From the NCBI RefSeq assembly GCF_030272615.1, contig NC_081413.1, forward strand, positions 565,765,010 to 565,829,009: 64,000 bases of DNA. Direction: 5' to 3'. How positions within the stretch are numbered: position 1 is the first letter of the stretch; each line of letters begins with the position of its first letter. Below are positions 1-10,920 of the stretch, one piece after another. A program made the translations under genes and the position numbers. Origin of the DNA: Cryptomeria japonica (taxonomy: Eukaryota; Streptophyta; Pinopsida; Cupressales; Cupressaceae). Under the pieces are notes generated by a model. That model saw nothing but the letters and a program-made list of their open reading frames with translations, searched no databases and was not told the origin of the DNA.

Positions 1-775
1 TTGTTCTTAGAGAGAGTAAATGTGAATTGGTGTATCCTGGATGAGCATTCTTAGTCCCCACTCTTGGTCTACTTGGAAAATTTATCTCCTTGTAGGAGAT
101 GTTTGAGATGGTTCCTAGTTTTGGAATGATATTGAGTTTGATCTTCCTTGATTGCAGGAACTTACATCCATGTTGGTTGGGTGTTGTTACCATTTTCATT
201 TGGGGAGGTAAAAGAGATCATACTTGGCACAACTAAGAACTTGGTGGTGTTGGTAGAAGGATGAGATATGGTTTGCATGGATTTTTCTTCCTAAAGTTTT
301 TTGAAGTCATCTATTGTTGTTGTACTTTACTTTTTTTTAACAACACTATATGACCTTTTCATGAGGACTTGGAGGATGTCATGTGTGATTTTTTGTAGCA
401 TGTTGATTATAGGTTGTAGATCATTGTGATTTGATTGTTGCCACACCTTTTATGTTAGTGTTGATTGGTAGAATTGAATTGTTTTGGTCAACATTGCTTA
501 TGCAACATGTGGATTGCTATATAAGTGTCTTCTAGTTCTTTTCACATCAATGGTTTTTGGTGTGTTTTACTGGAAGATGGGATTGCACATAATTGTTGTA
601 TGCGTTGGATATGTTGGGATGATTTTATTTGATGTTGTATGGTTAGTTGGATGTGATTAGCAATTAGTTGTGGTTTCTTTTCCAGCTATAGTGATTGATT
701 CTCATCTTGTTTATTACAATGAGATTTGGTGATTATGTTTGGATATTGGTTGAGAATCGGAAGCAGAGAATATAC
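1..775. other. AT-rich non-coding DNA, possible decayed retroelement interior
   Basis: No reading frame longer than a few dozen codons and no recognisable protein motif was seen. Because a polypurine tract and a Copia-type LTR follow directly, this stretch may be the decayed 3' interior of that element, but no RNase H or integrase motif supports this. Confidence 0.4.
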
Positions 776-825
776 TTCAAGTGGGAGGTTGTTCAAATGT
801 GAAGTCGCAACATTAGTCGAACTTC

Positions 826-836
826 AAGTGGGAGAT
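826..836 (+). other. Polypurine tract of Copia-type remnant
   Basis: AAGTGGGAGAT directly abuts the LTR start TGTTGGG. The same motif with one change occurs at 779-789, giving a duplicated tract. Confidence 0.6.
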
Positions 837-1078
837 TGTTGGGATATGAAGTCCGAATCTTCATTTCATCTTCCCCATCTTTGTCCCTTCGTCTTTAGTT
901 GAAGACTATTGTACATATATGAGGGTAAATCCCTATGCATGTAAGCTACAATAATAATAAGATCCCTGGTTTGCTTTTCTTGTGTATGTAGCCAAATTGG
1001 TGAGCCACGATAAATACTATGTTTGTGTATTGTTTATGTTTTCCCAATTTGACTTTTGAATTAACACTCATTGCAACA
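837..1078 (+). repeat. Copia-type LTR remnant (3' LTR)
   Basis: A 242-bp segment starts TGTTGGGATATG and ends CATTGCAACA, so its termini form the TGTTG/CAACA inverted repeat usual for Ty1/copia LTRs. It is preceded at once by the purine tract AAGTGGGAGAT (826-836), the classic Copia polypurine tract, so it reads as a 3' LTR on the + strand. No matching 5' LTR lies in the window, and the upstream interior has no recognisable pol. A near-copy of the polypurine tract and LTR start lies about 47 bp upstream (776-793), a local tandem duplication. The call rests on the termini and tract, not on a database match. Confidence 0.6.
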
Positions 1079-2733
1079 ATATAGGGGCTCGATAGTGACA
1101 ATCCAAGACAAATCTACTTTCTCTTCTTTCTGTCTGGTTCATGGATTGAGAGTTACTAGTCCAAAAATAACAAACAAGCAATATAATGATTCTTGTAGTA
1201 GAACTTTTATATCTTGTACAATATTTTCAAAGAAGCTTTATAAAGTTTAATCTATGGATTCCTTTTTTTTTTTTAATGGTTGGATTTACACAATTCATGC
1301 ACGTGTTGCATGCTATTACAATTTTTTATTTTATTTTACTCTATTTTCATATGTATTTAATGGTTTCTAGGTTTAGAGTTTGAAACAATGAATTGGAGTC
1401 ATTTGAGGTAAACCTAAAGGTTACTGTTTAGTTCAATGTTGTTTACATCATTTAAGCATTTTTTTTATTAAAAATTTAAATTAGATTATTTTTTCATAGT
1501 TGATGATGTGTGATTGGAGTCTTATTGCTTGAATTTTATAATACTCATTACAAATATAAATTATATTTACCATTTATATTATATTGTTACAATTTTTTTT
1601 CGTATCACCATTGCTATTAGATTTTAACTATTTTTTTAGGTTTATTTTTTCTTTGAAACTAGCATTTGGGAGGAATTTCATCTTAGAAATATATAATTAT
1701 GTTAATAAGAACTATGATGTGGCCTCCCAACTAGGTTAAGCTATAGAAAAACCTTAAATCATATGGTAACAAAATCAGTATCAAACATGAATATCTCTCC
1801 TTTATTATCATGGTATCTAAAACTTTTGGCATAAATGACCTTAAATCTAATGATTACATATAATATAGTTGTACACTCTATTTTAAATATTACTTTAAAA
1901 GATTTGGTAAATAAAACTATTGTATCTTCTATACACACAAATTGAGTTGTACTCTCTAATATATTAGCTTACACATATTTTTCTATTGACCTAACCCTTA
2001 CACCTCTTTTTGGTGAAGTGCTAGTATGTAAAGATTTGTGAATTTGTAAAGATTATTGAATTTGGGAAAGTTAGAGGTAAAAATGATATTTTTTTCTTGT
2101 TTACTCCCTTTATTTTTTAGAAAGTTCTTTAAATATTATGTAATTAAATTTTACTATGACTTCCTATGAAGCTTTTTCATTTATCTTCATTTTCATTCTC
2201 AAGACTTTTGACTCCTAGGCCAATGCATAGGCTAAGGCTATTGATATTTTGACTTTTAATAGGAAAAACACCCTCAAAGGTATGTATACTAAATCTGGTT
2301 TGCATCAAAAAAAGCCATGGATCTTGTGACATAGTTTCTTGTCATAAATTTGTAAAAGTGTCTTCTTCCTCATTGGTCTTTTTTGTGTAGTTGAGAAAGT
2401 GAAAAGAGAAATAAATTATATTGGTGTCCACTAATGACAAATGGTAGGTCAGTGGGACTCAAAGTACTTTCAATTACAATAGACAAACACTAGGGAAAAT
2501 GAGACCCTAGATTGCTTATCCTAGATCAGTTTTCTCTAATAGGTTAATCAAAGATAGGAGTTTGGGCAATAGGTTTTAGCAAATTAAAAATAGCAATAAA
2601 TTCAATAGGGTCCAAATATTAAGGGATTTTCATAATTGATTATGGAAATATGTACTCGAGTAAATGATAACATATTTTATGAAAAGAATATTAGCATTTC
2701 TATATTATTAATAATTTTTTTCTTCTTGGTTGG
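1079..2733. other. AT-rich intergenic DNA
   Basis: About 1.65 kb of AT-rich sequence with many T and A runs. I see no coding motif, RNA gene or repeat array in it. Short frames here look like chance. Confidence 0.5.
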
Positions 2734-2749
2734 ATGACAACAACAGGTT
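2734..2749. repeat. Target-site duplication, left copy (LINE)
   Basis: ATGACAACAACAGGTT occurs here and again, perfectly, at 4650-4665. It brackets an insert that begins with a T run, as expected for a minus-strand LINE. Confidence 0.85.
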
Positions 2750-4649
2750 TTTTTTTTTTTATCGGTAAAATATATATTTTATTTATTTGAAATTTAAACA
2801 TTACACCTTCAACAAGATAATGAACTATCAAAAAGATCCCCAAATAAAACATCCATAACACGGCCCCCACCACCCTCCCAAAAACCTAGAATTCAAAACT
2901 AGTAACAATGCCCACACAACCACACCCCCATACTAAGAGTACAAAAAAGCATATTACATCTTGCCAGTCAAAAATCAGGCATTTCAACTTGAAATGAACT
3001 AACAGAGTCCAGAAAGTTTAAATTTCAACTGAAATTAACTGCAAAAGAAAGAAGAGAAAGATAGCACCTATGGGTACAATGCCTATTATGACCTATTCAT
3101 AATTCCTCCTTCATGCCTCTTGTAGCCGAGGCACTCGATTCTCCAACCACCCTACTATGGTGAGAGCCTCCTCTTCCGGTATGTGGGCATCACCTCCTTC
3201 TTTCTGCATCCTTACCTGTTGCCCCTTGTGAGCTTGGAAAAACCAACCTGCCATCATGACCACCCTCTGCACCATCCCCCACATGTTTTTCCAATTCTAC
3301 GGATACTCTCCTCGTAATCGGCCTCCTAGGGCTGAAATTCTCCACCACTCTCCCTCCACCCTCCTACCTGACCACATCTTCAATGACCATGATCTGGACA
3401 AAGATTAGCAGCCCTTCCCAACCTCTCTTTGCATCATCCTTGAAGTGCATTTTAACTTCTTCACGATGTCGAATAAACTGAATGCGTGAGTGATGCACCC
3501 TCATCTCCTCATTTTCCTATGAGATACCTTTTGCAAAGATTAAATCCCCATCCCAAAACCACCTACTCCAGCAAGGATTCCAAATTTAAAAGGTATTCCC
3601 CTGAAATTAGTCTCTGCAATAATTTCCTCACCTCTTCAACTATGTTTCCCATCTGTAGACCCCATGCCATGAGGAGTGAGTAGATGTATGCTCTACACCT
3701 ATAATGGTGACCGATGACAACCACCTCTTCTCTTAAAACCAACTGAATTGCTTTCAAGAGAAGAGATTCTTTAGCGAGAAATATTTTCTCCTGATTCTTT
3801 GGAGGAGCAGGACCTCGAAATGTCAGCATCAATTTGGAAGATTCCGAAGTAAAATTGGCTTCCATTTATGAGATTTCTAAAAAATTGCAGATATTTCTAA
3901 TAAAATTAGATTTGAAATTGGTTTCATCAACTTGGTAGGTCTATTCATTAGCAATGCGGGCATTATGAAATTGGCATTTAATGCATGACTCTCCACCATC
4001 GCCGCCAATTCAAAGCATGTCACAATAATTGCTCATTAACTCACACTTGCGCAAGAAAAAAGCCAGCTTTTGACAAATAATTTGAAATAAATGTCATACC
4101 AACTTGGTAAAGAATCTTAGTTCCATTTAACAGTTTCATTTATGTCATTCCACCACCTCACCTCCCCTAGCTCGAGACCACATGCTTCATTTGACATCCC
4201 ATCTGCCATAGTGTTTCCCTCCCTTTTCATGTGTGAGATGCAATAATTATTGAACATTTTTTAGTTTTTCAATTATAATATTTACATATTTGCTCAATTT
4301 CCAACACAGAGTATGCCCTTTAACCAAAGTTGGACAACAATTTGGGAATCGCCCTCCAAATGTAACTTCAACACCTTCATATTTGATGCTAAAGCAACTG
4401 CAAGTAAAGTCGTCTGAACTTTCGCCTCATTATCAATACCATATTGAAGCCTTCTAGCCCCCTTACACAAGATCTTTCCTTCATCATCACAAGCTACATA
4501 TCCCGCTCCTGAGATCCCTAGATTGCCTATTGAAGCTCCATCAAAATTTATTTTCGCCCACCCCTTCTCTGGTTTTGACCATTTAACTGTCTCTCTATCC
4601 AAATGGTCACTAACATGATTAACCCTGGGGAACCCATGAACGGGTCTAT
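2750..4649 (-). mobile_element. 5'-truncated LINE insertion
   Basis: A 1.9-kb insert is bracketed by a perfect 16-bp duplication. At its left end lies a run of T (2748-2760), which is the poly(A) tail of a minus-strand insertion. Its right end carries the C-terminal RNase H domain typical of plant L1-like LINEs. The endonuclease and reverse transcriptase are missing, so reverse transcription stopped early, as is usual for target-primed integration. The rest, about 1.5 kb, is a long 3' untranslated region with no clear ORF; a 100-codon frame at 3563-3865 (minus) resembles nothing I know. Removing the insert plus one duplication copy rejoins the AT-rich flanks. Confidence 0.8.
4294..4649 (-). 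pseudogene. RNase H-like domain of a LINE, degenerate
   Basis: The frame encodes a plant RNase H-like domain of the type that follows reverse transcriptase in L1-like LINEs. It would have cut the RNA strand of the RNA/DNA hybrid during reverse transcription. The landmarks are a KPEKGW lead-in, NFDGAS with the first catalytic aspartate, a glycine-rich turn (GISGAGYV), and LEGDSQIVV with a second aspartate. The expected NEAE block reads NEAK, so the catalytic glutamate is replaced by lysine. The frame runs out through the right-hand target duplication, so its apparent N-terminus is flank, not protein. It stops just after the third motif and is probably inactive. Confidence 0.75.
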
Positions 4650-4665
4650 ATGACAACAACAGGTT
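4650..4665. repeat. Target-site duplication, right copy (LINE)
   Basis: A perfect copy of ATGACAACAACAGGTT found at 2734-2749, marking the 5'-truncated end of the LINE. Confidence 0.85.
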
Positions 4666-4837
4666 GTTCAACAAACTATGTGAATATTCATAAATTAATT
4701 TTTAATGATGCTTTGGATATGATGGAATTTATATGTCAGTTATAACAACAAATTTGTCAGCACATCATAGAAATGATAATGAATTCATTTGTTCTAAATG
4801 TTATAGGATTTATATATTTATAATCCTATATTGATCA

Positions 4838-5828
4838 TGTAGACACCTAAATTTGACTAATTAATTTAATCAAATATAAACTCCTTTCCTCTAATTATTA
4901 ATTTCCCTTTTCCGTTCTTCCAATTAATTAATTCTTAATCCCCGATCCTATTCTTCTAATTAATTAATTAATCTTGGATCCTATCCTTCTAATTAATTAA
5001 TTAATCTCCTTTCCTCCAATTAATTAATTCTTAATTAATTATTCCCTAATCCTATCCTTCTAATTAATTAATTAATTAATCTCCTTTCCATTAATTAATC
5101 CCCCAATCCTATTCCTCTAGTTAATTAATCCAATTAATTAATTTCCATTTTCCCCCTTTTGATTAATTAATTAAATTAATCAATGCCATTGTTTTTCCCA
5201 TCCATTGTTTTTCCCATCCCATGAATTAATTAAATCATTTAATTTAATTAATTCTCTATCCCATTTGAGCACATGGCTCCTAACCTTAACCCTCCCATCT
5301 AACTTAACCCTTGTCCTAACCTCCCCCAACCTAGTCACCCTCCAAACCTCCATATGTGCACATCCTAACCAACTTCCCTAATTTTGGGTGGCTTTGCCCA
5401 AAATGGACATGTGTCTCCTTCCCCTCTAATTGAGTCATGTGTCCCCTTTGAGGACAAGTGTCTTCTCTTCGCACCCCCTCTCCTTCCTCTCATCTTCTAT
5501 ATAAATCCTTCATTTCCTTTTCAAAGGATCCACTTTTCATTCACTTGTGTCGAAATCACTACTCACACTCACACATCCATTATCATTTGCATTAACATCT
5601 TCATCAAATCATGGAGCACAATTGATAATCTGAATTGACATCATGAGCACACATCCAATCATGAAATAATCAAATCGAAGCAAGGATTTGGGGTTTGCAT
5701 AGCTTTTCTTTGTGTTTTTTATTTGATTTTACCATTTTGATCTGGAAGTATTGAGTTTAATGGCTTGTTTTGGTTAATTAGTTTATCTTTTATCCTTTGT
5801 ATTAGCACACACATTTTCCCCTCACACA
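4838..5828 (+). repeat. Solo LTR, Ty3/gypsy-like, with TTAATTAA-rich U3
   Basis: A 991-bp unit starts TGTAGACACC and ends TTTTCCCCTCACACA. It is flanked by GATCA (4833-4837) and GATTA (5829-5833), a 5-bp target duplication with one C-to-T change. The start resembles the LTR family at 13142-14626 (TGTAGACG) and the end resembles the LTRs of elements A and B (TTTTCCCCTACACA). The U3-like part (about 4860-5240) is an imperfect repeat of TTAATTAAT blocks alternating with pyrimidine-rich CCTTTCC stretches. A TATA box lies at 5498-5506. No internal retroelement sequence adjoins it, so recombination between LTRs is likely. Confidence 0.55.
5498..5506 (+). promoter_or_regulatory. TATA box in solo LTR
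   Basis: TATATAAAT follows a pyrimidine-rich stretch, about 660 bp after the LTR start, a plausible U3/R promoter position. Prediction from sequence only. Confidence 0.4.
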
Positions 5829-5833
5829 GATTA

Positions 5834-7030
5834 TAATAATGGTATCCTAAAACGTGTCATACCTGATATCATAATTCAAATAATGAGATTATTATGTTTT
5901 ATTCTATACTTATTTGCATGCTTATGGATGCAATCTTGTTGTTCATATAAGCCATTTAGAATCCTCAAGGATCGCATGCACCATTCATTCATTGATTAAT
6001 GTAAACTAAGTGAAGATAAACTCTTTGCAAGATCTTGTTGAAGCAAGCATCTAGGATTTGTTAAAGAAAAAACAATCTAGCGTTATCCAGGCAACTAAAG
6101 TATAATGTTTCTTTGCAGGATGTTGCATGAAAGATAATGTCATTTTCACAACAAGGACCTTGTGTTGTTTGCATCCTTTTAGCAAATGGCTCATTTCTAA
6201 TGTGACACTTTGTCAACTTGCAACTTTTGGTGGCACTTTGATATATGAGGTTTGATATTCTATAATTAATTTGTACTTGTTTATTATTTTCATTCATTAT
6301 AATCAAAAATAAAATATTCGTTCCAAACATTATAGATCTACTAGCTCATTTTTTTGTAGGTTCTTTTTCTTATTTTTAGTTATAGTAGTCTTCATTAAAA
6401 TCAATATCTCCTCATTGTGCTAATGTTGTTTTACCAATGCACTCTTTGTAAGTGGTAATTATTCATGCACAAAAGTATTTGTACATTATGCATTATAGTA
6501 TTACTAACTATTACATAAATCAAACACATAAAGATTAGTAAAATGTTTATTAATTAAATAAGAATCAAAACCTTTCTTATATATAATTGTAATGAAGAAT
6601 GACAGTCCACACCTTCAATGTGCGATAAACAAAAGAACATTATAGAAGGAAATAAAACCTAAAATATATTTCGCATTTTATACAAGTTTTTATGTTTGTT
6701 CCTTAACCTTCTTGTTTTGCCTCATCTTTATACTTTTATTTTATTAATTTTAATCGTCATCATCTCAATTTCTTTTTTTCACTTATGCTTTTGCTCTTAT
6801 TTTTGCTTTCTTGTGAGCCTACCTCCTCTACCCAATCACCTTTTTATACTCTCCTTTTACACATCTCCTATTTTTGAAGTTTTTGATTTCTTTTTATCAA
6901 ACTTTTATATTTTTTGATTGTCTTATTGTTAATTTTATTTCTTGATTGCGTTGTCCTCAATTTCAGCACAGCTAAAATCATGAGGCAACCCTACAAAACT
7001 AGTTTGTTTCATACCTCATGCCCTCTAGGA
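5834..7030. other. AT-rich intergenic DNA
   Basis: No gene, RNA or element is recognisable. T-rich stretches at 6690-6920 produce meaningless hydrophobic frames. Confidence 0.5.
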
Positions 7031-7058
7031 GAGCTTGACCGACTCTGTCGGTTAGCTC
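7031..7058. repeat. Hairpin-forming palindrome ahead of the array
   Basis: An imperfect palindrome with arms GAGCT-TGACCGAC and GTCGGTTA-GCTC around a TCT loop. It precedes the TTTAAA-centred array and may belong to the same structure. Confidence 0.55.
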
Positions 7059-7120
7059 CTTTTTCTTTCGCTTTTTGTTTTTTTTATTTTTGAGTTCTTT
7101 TATGTTTTGCAGTTTTGCTT

Positions 7121-8345
7121 GCAGGTCGGACTTTAAAGTCTCACCTCATGCAGAGCAGACTTTAAAGTCTGACTTGCCGGTAGTCCTTAATCTGCAGATC
7201 AGACTTTAAAGTCTGACCTACAGGGTCTTTGCCCTTGCACATCGGACTTTAAAGTCTGACCTCATGCAGAGCGGACTTTAAAGTCTGACTTGCTGGTAGT
7301 CCTTAATCTGCAGATCAGACTTTAAAGTCCAACCTACAGGGTCTTTGCCCTTGCACATCGGACTTTAAAGTCCGACCTACAGGGTCTTTTCCCTTCCACT
7401 TCAGACTTTAAAATCCGAAGTGCAGGTTGATTTTGCAGTGGCTTGCATGTCAAAGTTTAAAGTCCGACTTGCAAGAGGTTTAATCCTACATATTGGACTT
7501 TAAAGTCCGACATGCATGGCACACTTAACAATTAATTGGGGCATTAATTGTTAATTTGGGGGGTTATTTATTATTTTTGGGGGTTTAGTTCTTTATTTCA
7601 TTTTGCAATCTCTCCTCCTTGTGTGGCCTCTTACTTATTTCCTATGATTTCACTTCTATCATCTCGTAGATTCATTGGATTTTCATCGGTCACTTCGATT
7701 GAGGTAGGTTTTTGTTCTTTTTGGGTTTTTCCTTTTGCTTTGTTTCTTCTTTTCTTCTTCATCATCCCCTTTGTTTTTTGTTTTTGTTTTTACCCTTTCC
7801 TTCGAGGTCAAGGGCACATCAAACTTTAATGTCTGGTTGCCCTTTTGACCTCTTAGTCCATCTTATCCTTCACCTACATGTTGGGTTTCAAATCCCGACA
7901 TGTAGGCTAACGGACTAAGATGAATCTCACATATCAGACTTTAAAGTTTGATATGCAGGAGATACCCTCTTGCTAACAATTTGGGTTTTAAAACTTAATG
8001 TGTTAGCAGGAGGGTTAAACCTTACATATCAGACTTTAAAGTCCAATATGTATGATGGGTTTGCCCGATTGACATGTTGGGTTTCAAAACCTGACATGTC
8101 AATCGGTTGTCCTTCTCCAACACATCAGACTATAAAGTCTGATGTGCTTGTCTTTTGAAGGGTCCTTCCCTTGCACATTGAACTTTAAAGTCCAATGTGC
8201 TAATGACTTTTTTCCAATTTGCACATCAGACTTTAAAGTCCGATGTGTCGGTGGCTTTTCCCCAACTTGCACATCAGACTTTAAAGTCCGATATGCAAGG
8301 AAGATGTTTTACCCCATGTGCAAATTTTGACTTCTAAGGTGTAGG
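7121..8345. repeat. Array of about 20 TTTAAA-centred palindromes
   Basis: Around twenty short inverted repeats lie at intervals of roughly 40-55 bp, in two blocks (7121-7515 and 7801-8345). Most share the core GGACTTTAAAGTCC or AGACTTTAAAGTCT. Beyond the core the outer arms differ from unit to unit but still pair, for example GCACATC with GATGTGC, or TTGC with GCAA. Some units swap the core for GGGTTTCAAATCCC (near 7885 and 8090) and keep long pairing arms. A 116-bp segment is tandemly duplicated (7144-7259 and 7260-7375), so part of the array grew by duplication. The next long reading frame starts about 150 bp downstream. The role is unknown. Confidence 0.85.
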
Positions 8346-8499
8346 TCAGACTTTTTCCCCCAACCTGCTAATTTTTGACAATTTTTTTCCCAAGCCTGTT
8401 CTGACTCTGAATTTTTGATCTAGTTGATAAAATTTAGTTTTTTGATAATGATGACTGTAGAAGAAGCTACTCCTCAGTGTTGAATGCAGTAATTTGCAA

Positions 8500-10920
8500 A
8501 TGTCAATACCCCCTCACGAAAAATTAGAGCCTTCTTCAAGTCAATTGGAATCCTCACTAGGCAAGTCATTAGCAAAGAAGATGAAGTACAAGTATGATAA
8601 ATACTTGAATATGTACCCAAAAAGATCAGTAGATTCCAACATCAAGGAAATCAAGGATACCGAGATTGGTCATGTTAATATGCGAGAGTTTATTGATCGA
8701 GTTGAGAAATCTCCTTCACGCCTGACAAACTTGATCAGATATGAGTTGCACAAATATGCTTCCTTCCTAGCCACAACTCATGATCCAAACTTTGTACTTG
8801 CAGTGGCAGATCATTTTGATCCAAATACAAGACAGGTTAAGGATGCTGATCAAAATGTGATCATGATATTGGATAGTGCTTTCTTTAATAGTGTATTTAA
8901 GGGTTCTACAGTCGAGGAAGTGGCTGACATTTCTCAAGAAAGTGCTCAGGATTATTATGAGAAAAATGAGGTAAAATGCAAGAAAGTAATTAATACAATT
9001 TACCTCTCTGCTGCTAGAAATTCTACCACTTCAAGATGGCCTAAATATTTCCATAGAAGTGACTTCAATGAGGAATACAATGATATGGTCACCATGTTGG
9101 CATGAGTGAAAGGTTTGAAAGATTCTCATTATTTTCAAAACTGGATGTGCTATTACATGAATATAGTTAGGAAAGGAGCTGCTATGATTGATTGGGGTGA
9201 GCAGATTAGTGATGCACTGTGCAAAATTGAAGGAGGTTAAGTTAACATTGAAATTCTATATGACCTCGTACCTAGTATATACAGTTGCTTCCATGAAGCA
9301 ATATCTAGGTCAATGATGCTTTCTTTGCTATGTGGAAGTGTATGTTTGATAAAGGCTTGTAGAAGAAAAGGTTGTCAGAGGAAGCATATAACAGGGTTTC
9401 CCATTTTGGATGTGTTTTTTTTCAGTTCCCTACATTCACTTACATTTGGATAGGATGTTTCTCAGGAGAACTTTTCATTTTACCAAGGTACCCATCTGAC
9501 AAAATTATACTCATGGAGTTGTGCTGACAACTAATTTATGTGCACGAAAAGAAATCAGAAGCCCATAAGAATGGATTGAAGTTCTTGAAATATATTGGCC
9601 GGTATTCAGTTTTGACTAATCCCAAGGCCAAGAACATGGAAGAGGAGATGCAATGGAATATCATGAGGAGGTTCAAGGCACAAAATAATTTTGGTTTCCA
9701 TGGCATGAAGAATAAGCTCAGAAGGAACTACACCCATGTTTTTAGGTTTGAAGATGTATGGGCATATTGCCAAGATGAAGAAGACATAAGGAGAATGGAT
9801 TTCAGTCATCTTACCCTAGAGCAGATTGAAAATCTGGATCTGACAAAAATACCAATGACCATGGATGATACCGATGACATAGTAGACCTAGTTTATTATG
9901 AAAAGAAGAATGTTATATTTCTCCACTCCCACCAGTGCAATGGGCAAATAAGGAGAGTAAGTCTATTACTCAAATAATTTCCCCCATTTTGGCAAATACC
10001 AATGCACGGTTGTTGAAAAAGAAGCTTAGAATGAAACAACTTCCTGCTAGTTCTGGTGATGATGATAATAGCGATGGCCTAATTGGTAAGACAACTATGG
10101 CTGAAACAAAAACCAAGAGAAAAGAAGATCAACAAGCACTACCCTCAGCCCCTGCAACACAATCCAAGGGAAAAGGAACCAAAATCAAATTCACAATTAA
10201 ATGGTTTAAAAAGGTGAGTCGTCTTCAACAACGCAGGAGACAATCACAAACGAGCCAGAGAAATAGTCTACTAAGGAGACTAAGAAAGAAAAGGAGCTAG
10301 AAGAAGGTGAAATTCCTCATCAAGAGGAAGCACAGGTTGAAGAGCCAGCACATCATGGTGAAGTTAATATTCCTGCCACCTCACAGGTGCCAACCCATTC
10401 AGGGGTGGTTATTCATTCTATCGAATCTGATTCAAATCAAAAGGATGAGGAATTTGATGATGAGGAGTTCGATATGGATATGACACAGTTAGAGGCTGCT
10501 CGCCAGTTTTTCACATTAACCAATTTTTTTGGTTTGGATGATATTCCTTCATCCACTATTGAATCCTCGATGCTAGATTTTATCGAAGCTATGGAACAAG
10601 CATTTGCAGAACAACAGATGGTGAATTTGCCTTCCGCCACGGTCATAGCAGAAGTTCCACCTCTTATAAGTACTGAGACTATTTCCACTGCACCTTCCAC
10701 TCTCCCATCTATGGCCGTAACTGAAGGGGTGTCAGTAGCATCTATTTTTACTACATTAGTTGGCATGTCATTGGATGCTTCAACCTTGATACCAATAGCA
10801 ACATCCACAACCACTGCAAGTTCAAGTCAATTTGCTTCTGAAATACCAACTGATACTCAACAAGTGGCTACTAATCCACCCGCCAATCAAGAATTACCAC
10901 CTTGGATGGAGCTAATGTAG
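8500..10920 (+). pseudogene. Broken long ORF, unknown family, possible retroelement accessory ORF
   Basis: I do not recognise this protein. The best start is the ATG at 8500. An open stretch to 9105 is rich in charged residues, with short hydrophobic helices, and ends in a TGA, after which the same frame continues with protein-like content (a WGEQISDAL-type segment near 9195). Further coding-like stretches follow in other frames: 9540-9977, then 9935-10300, then from about 10210 to 10920. They imply at least three frameshifts and several stops. The C-terminal third is lysine/glutamate-rich, then strongly acidic (DDEEFDMD), then serine/threonine/proline-rich, ending PPWMELM. The order of folded head and charged low-complexity tail resembles the accessory ORFs of plant retroelements, including the PMD genes in this window, but no PMD motif was seen. 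No LTR pair could be assigned to it. Confidence 0.45.

Noticed and set aside
3563-3865. A 100-codon frame in the 3' part of the LINE
   Set aside because: No motif, and downstream of the RNase H domain; treated as untranslated region.
7121-8345. Palindrome array considered as a CRISPR array or as tRNA-like hairpins
   Set aside because: The units are palindromes with diverging arms and no constant-length unique spacers. The context is a plant nuclear genome, and no tRNA fold fits.
8500-10920. The ORF as a host gene with introns
   Set aside because: Frame changes are not at plausible splice sites, stops occur inside coding-like stretches, and no host domain was recognised.
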